DNA from: Prado023 sp036375875
GTDB lineage: Bacteria > Actinomycetota > Actinomycetes > S36-B12 > CAIYMF01
Length of the DNA: 29,710 bases
Direction of reading: 5' to 3'
NCBI GenBank assembly: GCA_036375875.1
Contig: DASVBK010000238.1
Location: forward strand, 1-29,710
In this document: positions 1 to 8,325 of the stretch, piece after piece
Position numbering within the stretch: position 1 is the stretch's first letter
How the letters are laid out: every line of letters starts with the position of its first letter
Program-made: the position numbers and the translations under genes
The notes under the pieces: model-generated
Database searches by the model: none
Told to the model about the DNA's origin: nothing
Seen by the model: only the letters and a program-made list of their open reading frames with translations

Positions 1-1272
<1,272 letters not shown>

Positions 1273-1275
1273 CCG

Positions 1276-1404
1276 GTGCCCTCGCCTCCCGATCGCTCCA
1301 CCATCGCGCGGACCAGTCCGGGATCGATCCGCATCTCGGAGCACGAACGCGCCGAGATCCGGAGCGATCGCTGGGAAGCGGCGGCGGCCAGGGGGCGTCG
1401 GTGA
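1276..1404 (+). CDS. Possible 42-aa small ORF between hutU and hutI
   Basis: A GTG-initiated frame starts 3 bases after the hutU stop and ends in TGA 1402-1404, overlapping the hutI GTG start in a GTGA arrangement. The predicted peptide is basic and charged at its end (motifs ISEHERAEIR and DRWEAAAARG). In favour: it fills the hutU-hutI gap exactly and its stop/start overlap resembles translational coupling. Against: it continues the hutU frame, about one fifth of its third codon positions are A or T (more than in the neighbours), and no ribosome binding site separates it from hutU. I do not recognise the peptide. It could equally be a structured spacer, since inverted repeats lie inside it. 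Confidence 0.3.
   Translation: MPSPPDRSTIARTSPGSIRISEHERAEIRSDRWEAAAARGRR
1290..1370. repeat. Nested inverted repeats in hutU-hutI gap
   Basis: Outer arms CGATCGCTCC (1290-1299) and GGAGCGATCG (1361-1370) are a perfect 10-bp inverted repeat. Inside them lie the perfect palindrome GGATCGATCC (1321-1330) and a second pair, ATCTCGG (1333-1339) with CCGAGAT (1352-1358). In RNA this could fold as a multi-stem element just before the hutI ribosome binding site; as DNA the palindrome could be an operator half-site pair. Function is inference only. Confidence 0.45.
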
Positions 1405-2627
1405 GCTCCCGCAGCCTGGTGCTCGACGGCATCGGCGAGCTCGTCACGAACGCACCCGAGGGGCAGGCACCAAGCGAGGGACGCGACGTGTGGGCGCTGG
1501 GCCTTCGCCGCGACGCCGCGGTCGTCCTGGACGAGGGCCTGGTCACCTGGATCGGGCCGGCCGGGGGCGCGCCGCCAGCCGATGCGAGGGTGGACTGCGG
1601 CGGGCGTGCGGTGCTGCCCGGGTACGTCGACTCGCACGCCCACCTGGTGTTCGCCGGCGACCGCAGCGCAGAGTTCGCCGCGCGCATGGCCGGCCAGCGG
1701 TACGAGGCCGGCGGCATCCGCGCGACGGTCGCCGCGACCCGGGCGGCCAGCGACGACGACCTGCGCGCGAACCTCCAGCGCCTCACCGGCGAGCTGCTGC
1801 GCTGCGGCACCACCACCTTCGAGGTGAAGAGCGGCTACGGCCTGACCGTCGCCGACGAGTCCCGCTCCTGCCGGCTGGCCGCCGAGGCCACGGACGAGGT
1901 CACGTTCCTGGGCGCTCACGTCGTGCCGCCGGAGTACGCCGACGACCGTTCGGGCTACCTCGACCTGCTCACCGGCACGATGCTGGCCGCGTGCGCCCCG
2001 CATGCGCGATGGGCCGACGTGTTCTGCGACCGGGGCGCCTTCGACGCCGTCGAGGCGCGGGCCGTCCTGACGGCCGCCGCGGCTGCGGGCCTGGGCCTGC
2101 GCGTGCACGCCAACCAGCTGCAGCACGGGCCCGGGGTCGCGCTCGCCGTCGAGCTGGGTGCGGCCTCGGCGGACCACTGCACGCACCTGGCCGACGCCGA
2201 CGTCGCCGCGCTCGCCGACTCCGCGACCGTGGCCACCCTGCTGCCGGGGGCGGAGTTCAGCACCCGCTCGCCGTATCCGGACGCTCGGCGGCTGCTGGAC
2301 GCCGGGGTCGCCGTGGCCCTGGCCACGGACTGCAACCCCGGCACGTCGTTCACCACCTCCATGCCGTTCTGCATCGCGCTGGCCGTCCGCGAGATGCGGA
2401 TGAGCCCCGCGGAGGCCCTCTGGGCGGCCACGGCCGGGGGCGCCCGGGCGCTGCGCCGCACCGACGTGGGCCGTGTCACCGTGGGCAGCCCGGCCGACCT
2501 GGTGATGCTCGACGCCCCCTCCTACCTGCACCTCGCCTACCGTCCCGGCGTGCAGCTCGTCACCCGGGTGTGGCGCGGTGGCCGGCCGATGCACGCCCTC
2601 CCCGAGGAGGTCTCCCATGGTTGCTGA
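1401..2627 (+). CDS. hutI: Imidazolonepropionase
   Basis: Third step of histidine degradation: hydrolyses 4-imidazolone-5-propionate to N-formimino-L-glutamate; amidohydrolase superfamily, one metal per site. With GTG 1401 as start the protein has 408 residues, normal for the family. Visible marks: DSHAH (His79 and His81, metal ligands), EVKSGYGL around 141-148 (substrate loop), His236 in RVHANQL, His259 in ADHCTHL, and Asp310 in ATDCNPG. The C-terminus carries the usual amidohydrolase ending GSPADLVMLD. The start was chosen because a purine-rich AGGGGGC (about 1390-1396) sits just upstream and homology begins soon after; the frame is open further upstream but over hutU and non-conserved sequence. 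Its 3' end overlaps hutG by 11 bases. Confidence 0.95.
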   Translation: MSSRSLVLDGIGELVTNAPEGQAPSEGRDVWALGLRRDAAVVLDEGLVTWIGPAGGAPPADARVDCGGRAVLPGYVDSHAHLVFAGDRSAEFAARMAGQRYEAGGIRATVAATRAASDDDLRANLQRLTGELLRCGTTTFEVKSGYGLTVADESRSCRLAAEATDEVTFLGAHVVPPEYADDRSGYLDLLTGTMLAACAPHARWADVFCDRGAFDAVEARAVLTAAAAAGLGLRVHANQLQHGPGVALAVELGAASADHCTHLADADVAALADSATVATLLPGAEFSTRSPYPDARRLLDAGVAVALATDCNPGTSFTTSMPFCIALAVREMRMSPAEALWAATAGGARALRRTDVGRVTVGSPADLVMLDAPSYLHLAYRPGVQLVTRVWRGGRPMHALPEEVSHGC

Positions 2628-3534
2628 CGACCCCCGCTGGCCGCGTGCGGCGACCTGGCTGGCGCAGTCCACGGCCCGGCTTCGTGCCGCGCACCCCCCG
2701 CAGCGCCCCGACCTGGTCCTGCTCGGCGTGCCAGCGCACCGCACCTCGATCTCACCCACGGGGGCGCACGAGACCCCCAGCGCCGTGCGGGCTGCGCTGG
2801 CGCGCTTCTCGACCTGGGTCGGGGAGCCGGGCCTGGACCTCGCCGGGTGCGCGGTGCTCGACCTCGGGGACGTGGACGAGCCCGACGGCCCCGACGGCGA
2901 GCGCGCCACGATGCTGGCTGTCCGCCAGTACCCGGAGGTGCCGGTGCTGGCGATCGGCGGCGACAACTCGATCACCTACGCGGTCGGGCACGGCGCCTGG
3001 GCCGACGGGCTGGTCACCCTCGACGCCCACCACGACCTGCGCGACGGCACCTCGAACGGCTCCCCGGTCCGCCGCCTCGTGGACGCTGGCATGGACGGCC
3101 ACCGGATCGTCCAGGTGGGGATCGCCGACTTCGCGAACTCGCCGGACTACACCGCCCGGGCCAGGGACCTCGGGATCACCGTGGTCCCGCGCGGCGCGCT
3201 CGACCGCCGACCCATGGCGGACGTCATGGCCGAGGCGCTCGAGGTGGCCGCGGGCGGCTCGGCCGAGGCGCGCGTCCACGTGGACCTCGACGTCGACGTC
3301 TGCGACCGCAGCGTGGCCCCGGGCTGCCCCGCCTCGCTGCCCGGCGGGATCAGCGCGGCCCAGCTGCGGGCCGCCGCCCGGGCTGCCGGCGCGGACCCGC
3401 GCGTGGTGGCCGTGGACGTCACCGAGGTGGACGCCACCGCCGACGCACCGGACCAGCGCACGGTCCGGCTGGCCGCGCTCTGCGTGCTCGAGGTGGCAGC
3501 CGGCGTCCTGCTGCGCCGGGCAGCTGGCGGCTGA
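2617..3534 (+). CDS. hutG: Formimidoylglutamase (arginase-family ureohydrolase)
   Basis: Predicted to hydrolyse N-formimino-L-glutamate to glutamate and formamide, completing the pathway with hutU and hutI. The start is ATG 2617 with GAGGAGG at 2604-2610, inside the 3' end of hutI; the product has 305 residues. Arginase-family binuclear manganese motifs are visible: DAHHD at 136-140 and DLDVDVCD at 223-230 followed by APGCPASLPGG. The first family motif, usually GGDHS, reads GGDNS at 114-118, so one expected metal-ligand His is Asn117. I believe Asn variants occur among actinobacterial members, so this may be subfamily-specific rather than inactivating. Agmatinase-like activity is the main alternative, but operon context favours HutG. 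Confidence 0.88.
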   Translation: MVADDPRWPRAATWLAQSTARLRAAHPPQRPDLVLLGVPAHRTSISPTGAHETPSAVRAALARFSTWVGEPGLDLAGCAVLDLGDVDEPDGPDGERATMLAVRQYPEVPVLAIGGDNSITYAVGHGAWADGLVTLDAHHDLRDGTSNGSPVRRLVDAGMDGHRIVQVGIADFANSPDYTARARDLGITVVPRGALDRRPMADVMAEALEVAAGGSAEARVHVDLDVDVCDRSVAPGCPASLPGGISAAQLRAAARAAGADPRVVAVDVTEVDATADAPDQRTVRLAALCVLEVAAGVLLRRAAGG

Positions 3535-3560
3535 CGGGGCGGCGACGCCGCGGCGCCGGG

Positions 3561-3613
3561 CCTCGGGCAGCTGGGGGCGCCGGGCAGCTGGGGACGCCGG
3601 GCAGCTGGGGCGC
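3561..3613. repeat. Three 17-bp tandem repeats between convergent genes
   Basis: The core CGGGCAGCTGGGG recurs three times with a 17-bp period (CAG at 3568, 3585 and 3602). A related CGGGCAGCTGG also occurs in the last codons of hutG (about 3517-3527). The array lies in the 132-bp gap between hutG and the oppositely read thioredoxin-like gene. A small stem GCGGC-GAC-GCCGC (3539-3551) just after the hutG stop could aid termination. No gene is seen in this gap. Confidence 0.75.
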
Positions 3614-3666
3614 GGGACGGCTGAGGGCGCCGGGGACGTTCGGGTTCCTGGCCGCGGGTGGCCTGC

Positions 3667-4194
3667 TCAGACCAGCTCGCCCAGCGCCGCGATCACGTCG
3701 GCCCTGCGCGGCGCCCCGGTCGCCCGCTTGCGGATGCGGCCCAGGTGGTCGAGCACGAGCACGGTGGGCGTGCGGGTGACGTCCAGCCGCCGCACCAGGT
3801 CCAGGTGCGACTCGGCGTCGACCTCGACGTGCGCCACGCCCTCGACCATCCCCGCCACGTCGCCCAGCACGACGCGCGTCGCCCGACACGGCTGGCAGAA
3901 CGCCGAGGAGAACTGCACCAGAGTGGCGCGCTGGCCCAGCGGGGTCCCGAGCTCCTCGGCGGTGAGCCGATGCGCCGCGGGGGTGACGCTGTGGTCGGCC
4001 GCCTCGATCGGCCGGCCGTCCACCACGAGCGGCTCGGAGACGTCGTCGGCGGCCATCGGGTCCTCCGGCAGGTCGGGAGCGGGCGCCAAGGGGGCAGGCT
4101 CGACGTGCCGCATCCGCCCGTCGGTGCGCTGGCGCCACAGCCCGAACGCGGTTGCGGCGCCGAGCACCACGACCAGGATCAGCACGCCCTCCAT
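3667..4194 (-). CDS. Membrane-anchored thioredoxin-like protein
   Basis: 175 residues from ATG 4194, preceded on its strand by AGGGG. A single hydrophobic segment at residues 3-19 (EGVLILVVVLG...) looks like an N-terminal signal anchor, followed by a Pro/Ala/Asp-rich linker to about residue 65 and a thioredoxin fold. The fold shows the redox motif FCQPC with Cys100 and Cys103 (CQPC instead of CGPC) and the cis-proline block TRTPTVLVLD with Pro143. The domain therefore probably faces outside the membrane as a disulfide reductase or oxidase, or a component of cytochrome maturation; the substrate is unknown. It is a single gene convergent with hutG and divergent from glnR, sharing a gap of about 98 bp with glnR. 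Confidence 0.82.
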   Translation of the reverse strand: MEGVLILVVVLGAATAFGLWRQRTDGRMRHVEPAPLAPAPDLPEDPMAADDVSEPLVVDGRPIEAADHSVTPAAHRLTAEELGTPLGQRATLVQFSSAFCQPCRATRVVLGDVAGMVEGVAHVEVDAESHLDLVRRLDVTRTPTVLVLDHLGRIRKRATGAPRRADVIAALGELV

Positions 4195-4239
4195 GGCCCC
4201 TGCAACGCACGGCCCCGGTCGGCGATTCCCGACTGGGCG

Positions 4240-4245
4240 TATCCT
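4240..4245 (+). promoter_or_regulatory. Candidate -10 box for glnR
   Basis: TATCCT lies 48 bases before the glnR ATG in the gap shared with the divergent thioredoxin-like gene and fits the actinobacterial TAnnnT pattern. No convincing -35 is seen. Confidence 0.35.
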
Positions 4246-4292
4246 CGTGCCCACGCGCCGCCTGCGAGGGGGCCCGTCAGGACGGAGGGGTG

Positions 4293-5018
4293 ATGAGTCG
4301 GCTGCTGCTGATGACCGCCTCGCTGGGCCCGTCCGGCGACGTGCTGCCGGCGCTGGGCCTGCTCGCCCATCATGTGCGCGTGCTGCCCGCCGAGGCCAGT
4401 GCCCTGCTCGACGCGCCCAAGGCCGACGCCCTGCTCGTGGACGGCCGCCGCGACCTGGCCCACGTCCGCGCGCTGACGAGGCTGATCCGCCAGACCGGCG
4501 TCGACTGCCCCGTGCTGCTCATCGCGACCGAGGGCGGCCTGGCCGCCGTGAACGCCGAGTGGGGCATCGACGACGTGCTGCTGGACTCCGCCGGCCCCGC
4601 CGAGGTCGAGGCCCGGCTGCGCCTGGCCATCGGGCGCGTGGCCGTCGCCGAGGAGGCCGAGAGCGACGGCGAGCTACGCCTGGGGGACCTGGCGATCGAC
4701 GAGCGCGCGTACAGCGCGCGCATCCGCGGCCGCAGCCTGGACCTGACCTTCAAGGAGTTCGAGCTGCTGCGCTTCCTGGCCACCCATGCCGGGCGCGTGT
4801 TCACCCGCGCGCAGCTGCTGCAGGAGGTCTGGGGCTACGACTACTTCGGCGGAACGCGGACGGTCGACGTCCACGTCCGGCGGCTGCGGGCCAAGCTCGG
4901 GGCCGAGCACGAGGCGATGATCGGCACCGTGCGCAACGTCGGCTACCGCTTCGTGCCCCCGCGGGCCGACGAGGGCCTCGACGTCGCCACCGCCGCCACG
5001 TTGCGCGAACCCGTCTGA
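4293..5018 (+). CDS. glnR: GlnR-type orphan OmpR-family nitrogen response regulator
   Basis: 241-residue transcription factor that in actinomycetes controls ammonium assimilation and other nitrogen genes. The sequence follows the GlnR family closely: SGDVLPALGLL near the N-terminus, LVDGRRDL with Asp50 and Arg52, EGGLAAVNAEWGIDDVLLD, then a winged-helix domain (about 128-222) with LDLTFKEFELL, VFTRAQLLQEVWGYDYFGGTRTVD and the wing GTVRNVGYRF. The receiver domain lacks the full acidic pocket of phosphorylated regulators, as known for GlnR, where Asp50 with Arg52 and a Thr (Thr8 here) supports an unphosphorylated dimer. ATG 4293 is preceded by GGAGGGG (4284-4290). No partner kinase is adjacent. 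mshD follows after 4 bases, an order also found in Mycobacterium. Control of the nearby hut operon is possible but not shown. Confidence 0.93.
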   Translation: MSRLLLMTASLGPSGDVLPALGLLAHHVRVLPAEASALLDAPKADALLVDGRRDLAHVRALTRLIRQTGVDCPVLLIATEGGLAAVNAEWGIDDVLLDSAGPAEVEARLRLAIGRVAVAEEAESDGELRLGDLAIDERAYSARIRGRSLDLTFKEFELLRFLATHAGRVFTRAQLLQEVWGYDYFGGTRTVDVHVRRLRAKLGAEHEAMIGTVRNVGYRFVPPRADEGLDVATAATLREPV

Positions 5019-5022
5019 GCCG

Positions 5023-6000
5023 GTGGCGGCACCCGAGGGCCGCGCACTGCGGCTGCGCGTCGTGCCAGCCCTGGACCGCGACGAGGTTGCGGCAGTCCTC
5101 GCCCTGGCCGATGCGGCGGCACAGGCGGACGGCGCCCATCCGCTCAGCGAGCACGTGGTGCTGCACCTGCGCCACGGCGAGCCCGACGCGCTGCACGTGA
5201 TGGCCGAGGACACCACCGACGGCCGGCTGCTCGGCTACGCCCACCTCGACTTCGGCGAGCCGGCGGACGGCCCGGCCGCCGAGCTGGCGGTGAGCCCCAC
5301 GGCCCGCCGCCGCGGCGTGGGCACCGCCCTGCTCGACGAGCTGGTGCGCAGGGCCGACGAGCAGCCCGGCCACATGCGGCTGTGGGCCCACGGCACCGAC
5401 ACCGCCGCCGCCCAGCTGGCCGCCGCCCGCGGCTTCCACCGGATCCGCCGGCTGTGGCAGATGCGCCGCTCGCTCTACGCCCCGCTGGACCCCGTGGCGC
5501 TGCCCCCGGGCGTCGCGCTGCGGGCCTTCGACCCCGAGCGCGACATCGACGCCTGGCTGGCGCTCAACGCCCGCGCCTTCACCGACCTGCCCGACCAGGC
5601 CGCCTGGACCCGCACCGACCTGGCTCACCGGATGGCCGAGGCGTGGTTCGACCCTGCGGGGTTCCTGCTCGCCGAGCGCGGCGACGGTGCCCTCGTCGGG
5701 TTCCACTGGACCAAGGTGCACGGCCACACGCACCACGCCGACGAGGCGCACGGACACGAGCACCCCCACCCCGGCGTCAGCCATGACCCCATCGGCGAGG
5801 TGTACGTCGTGGGCGTCGACCCCGCCGTGCGCGGCGAGGGCCTCGGCCGCTCCCTCACCCTGGCTGGGCTGCACCACCTGCGCGCCCGTGGCCTGTCCTC
5901 GGCGCTGCTCTACGTCGACGCCGACAACGTCCCGGCCATCGCGCTGTACCGCTCCCTGGGCTTTGCGCCATGGGACTCCGACACGCTGTTCCGCCGGTAG
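5023..6000 (+). CDS. mshD: Mycothiol synthase (mycothiol acetyltransferase)
   Basis: Final step of mycothiol biosynthesis: acetylates Cys-GlcN-Ins with acetyl-CoA. 325 residues with two GNAT domains in tandem: the N-terminal acetyl-CoA loop ELAVSPTARRRGVGTALL (about 87-104) and the C-terminal VGVDPAVRGEGLGRSL (about 263-278) followed by LLYVDADNVPAIALYRSLGF. The block GFHWTKVH (226-233) before the second domain core is typical of MshD. Oddity: after TKVH there is a histidine-rich insert, about residues 233-254, with nine His, before DPIGEVYVVGV; I do not recall this in the reference enzymes. GTG 5023 begins 4 bases after the glnR stop without a clear ribosome binding site, suggesting coupled translation. 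The gene itself is a strong marker of an actinomycete. Confidence 0.93.
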   Translation: MAAPEGRALRLRVVPALDRDEVAAVLALADAAAQADGAHPLSEHVVLHLRHGEPDALHVMAEDTTDGRLLGYAHLDFGEPADGPAAELAVSPTARRRGVGTALLDELVRRADEQPGHMRLWAHGTDTAAAQLAAARGFHRIRRLWQMRRSLYAPLDPVALPPGVALRAFDPERDIDAWLALNARAFTDLPDQAAWTRTDLAHRMAEAWFDPAGFLLAERGDGALVGFHWTKVHGHTHHADEAHGHEHPHPGVSHDPIGEVYVVGVDPAVRGEGLGRSLTLAGLHHLRARGLSSALLYVDADNVPAIALYRSLGFAPWDSDTLFRR

Positions 6001-6060
6001 CCGGCACCGGGAACGGCCCTGGGCGTGGTGATGTCGGGGCTTCGGCCGGGCGCCACGGCC

Positions 6061-6066
6061 TAGACT
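6061..6066 (+). promoter_or_regulatory. Candidate -10 box for ppk
   Basis: TAGACT, a TAnnnT box, 45 bases before the ppk ATG; transcription would start near 6073 and give a leader of about 33 bases containing AGAGGGGG (6093-6100) as ribosome binding site. No clear -35 or PHO box is seen in this 105-bp gap. Confidence 0.45.
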
Positions 6067-6105
6067 CGATCGATCACCCGGAGGACGTCGCCAGAGGGGG
6101 TCACC

Positions 6106-8226
6106 ATGACCGACACGATCGCCGAGGCCGCCATCCCCGCCCAGCACCTGCTCGCACTGCCGCCCGACCGGTTCGCCGACCGTGAGCTGTCGTGGCTGGC
6201 GTTCAACGAGCGGGTCCTCGAGCTCGCGGAGGACACCGAGCTGCCGCTGCTGGAACGGGCCAAGTTCCTGGCCATCTTCGCCTCCAACCTCGACGAGTTC
6301 TTCATGGTGCGGGTGGCCGGCCTCAAGCGGCGCATCGACGCCGGGATCGCGGTGCGGGCGGCCAGCGGCCTCATGCCGCGCGACCTGCTCGAGCAGCTGC
6401 TGTCCCGCACCCGCTCGCTCATGGACCGTCACTCGGCGTGCTTCAACGACTCCGTGCTGCCCGAGCTGCGGCGCGAGGGCATCCAGGTGCTGCGCTACCA
6501 CCACGCCACCGCCGAGGAGCAGGCGACCCTGCAGCGGATGTTCCTGGACAAGGTCTTCCCCGTGCTCACGCCGCTGGCAGTGGATCCCGCCCACCCGTTC
6601 CCCTACATCTCGGGCCTGAGCCTCAACCTCGCCGTCGTGGTCCGCAATCCCGCCACGGGCACCGAGCTGTTCGCCCGCGTGAAGGTGCCGCCGAGCCTGC
6701 CGCGCTTCGTGACCGTGGGCCATGAGCGCTTCGTGCCGCTCGAGGAGGTGATCGCCGCCAACCTCAGCGAGCTGTTCCCCGGCATGGAGATCCTGCAGCA
6801 GCACTCCTTCCGGGTGACCCGCAACGAGGACGTGGAGGTCGAGGAGGACGACGCCGAGAACCTGCTCAAGGCCCTCGAGCGCGAGCTGATGCGCCGCCGG
6901 TTCGGCCCGCCGGTGCGACTCGAGGTGGAGCGCTCGATCGACCCGTACGTGCTCGAGCTGCTGGTCCGCGAGCTCGGCATCTCCGACGAGGAGGTCTTCG
7001 CCCTGCCGGGCCCGCTGGACCTGACCGGCCTCTGGACGATCGTGGCCCTGGACCGCGAGGACCTCAAGGAGTCCGCGTTCCTGCCCAAGACCTCGCCGCA
7101 GCTCACCGAGGTCGAGACCGCCGCAGCCCCCGACGTGCTCGAGGCGATGCGCGACCATGACGTGCTGCTGCACCACCCGTACGACTCGTTCTCGACGAGC
7201 GTGCAGCGGTTCCTCGAGCAGGCTGCCTCCGACCCCAAGGTGCTGGCGATCAAGCAGACGCTGTACCGCACCTCGGGCGACTCCCCCATCGTCGACGCGC
7301 TCATCGACGCCGCGCAGGCCGGCAAGCAGGTGCTGGCCCTGGTGGAGATCAAGGCGCGCTTCGACGAGCAGGCCAACATCAGCTGGGCACGCAAGCTCGA
7401 GCGGCAGGGCGTGCACGTCGTGTACGGCCTGGTGGGCCTGAAGACGCACTGCAAGCTGTCGATGGTGGTGCGCGACGACGGCGACAAGCTGCGCCGCTAC
7501 GTGCACATCGGCACCGGCAACTACCACCCGAAGACCGCCCGCCTCTACGAGGACATGGGCCTGCTCACCACCGATCCCGCCGTCGGCGAGGACGTCAGCC
7601 ACGTGTTCAACGTGCTGTCGGGCTACTCGATGAACACCACCTACCAGCGGCTGCTCGTGGCCCCCCACTCGATCCGCTCCGGGCTCATCGAGCGCATCGA
7701 GCGCGAGGTGGCCAACCACCGCGACGGCCTCCCGGCGCGGGTGCGCTTCAAGTGCAACTCCATCGTCGACGAGGCGATCATCGACGCGCTCTACCGGGCG
7801 TCACAGGCAGGCGTGCCGGTGGACGTGTGGGTGCGCGGCATCTGCGCCGTTCGCCCGGGGGTGCCGGGCATGAGCGACAACGTGCGCGTGCACTCGATCC
7901 TGGGCAGGTTCCTCGAGCACAGCCGCGCGTACGAGTTCGCCAACGCGGGGCAGACGGAGACCTGGATCGGCTCGGCCGACCTCATGCACCGCAACCTCGA
8001 CCGACGGGTCGAGGTGCTCGTGCGGCTCGGCGAGGAGCACGCCGCCGAGGTCGCCGCCGTGCTCGACCTGGGCTTCAGCGACCGGGTGCGGGCCTGGATC
8101 GGGCAGGCCGACGGCTCCTGGCTGCGGCATGTCGTCGACGGCGAGGGCGAGCCGTGCGTCGACCTGCAGGCGCACCTCATCGCGGTGCGCGCCCGCGCGG
8201 CGGCGGCACGTCGTCGCGCCGGCTGA
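6106..8226 (+). CDS. ppk: Polyphosphate kinase 1
   Basis: Reversibly polymerises the gamma-phosphate of ATP into inorganic polyphosphate. 706 residues, normal for PPK1. The N-terminal domain has the typical opening DRELSWLAFNERVLELAED and FLAIFASNLDEFFMVRV. The phospholipase-D-like catalytic core shows KTHCKL with His448, the expected autophosphorylated histidine (matches His435 of the E. coli enzyme), and YVHIGTGNYH with His467 (matches E. coli His454, same 19-residue spacing). The ARLYEDMGLLT block and a C-terminal NLDRRVEVLVRL are also present. ATG 6106 has a good ribosome binding site 5 bases upstream. It is followed by a CYTH-CHAD protein and MutT1, and converges on the phosphate transporter operon, a coherent phosphate neighbourhood. 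Confidence 0.97.
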   Translation: MTDTIAEAAIPAQHLLALPPDRFADRELSWLAFNERVLELAEDTELPLLERAKFLAIFASNLDEFFMVRVAGLKRRIDAGIAVRAASGLMPRDLLEQLLSRTRSLMDRHSACFNDSVLPELRREGIQVLRYHHATAEEQATLQRMFLDKVFPVLTPLAVDPAHPFPYISGLSLNLAVVVRNPATGTELFARVKVPPSLPRFVTVGHERFVPLEEVIAANLSELFPGMEILQQHSFRVTRNEDVEVEEDDAENLLKALERELMRRRFGPPVRLEVERSIDPYVLELLVRELGISDEEVFALPGPLDLTGLWTIVALDREDLKESAFLPKTSPQLTEVETAAAPDVLEAMRDHDVLLHHPYDSFSTSVQRFLEQAASDPKVLAIKQTLYRTSGDSPIVDALIDAAQAGKQVLALVEIKARFDEQANISWARKLERQGVHVVYGLVGLKTHCKLSMVVRDDGDKLRRYVHIGTGNYHPKTARLYEDMGLLTTDPAVGEDVSHVFNVLSGYSMNTTYQRLLVAPHSIRSGLIERIEREVANHRDGLPARVRFKCNSIVDEAIIDALYRASQAGVPVDVWVRGICAVRPGVPGMSDNVRVHSILGRFLEHSRAYEFANAGQTETWIGSADLMHRNLDRRVEVLVRLGEEHAAEVAAVLDLGFSDRVRAWIGQADGSWLRHVVDGEGEPCVDLQAHLIAVRARAAAARRRAG

Positions 8227-8325
8227 CCGAGGTCCCGTCACCTGCGCGTGCCATCCTTGCCCCACTGAGCCCGGCGCCCGGCCGCGGCCGCGATCCACCG
8301 ACAGCACCACCACGAGAGGCCCTGC

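Noticed and set aside
6001..6105. PHO box before ppk
   Set aside because: GATCACC and GGTCACC fragments exist but not as 11-bp-spaced repeats.
4801..7719. Long open frame on - opposite mshD and ppk
   Set aside because: Antisense shadow of two secure genes; the translation is His/Gln/Val/Gly-rich without any motif.
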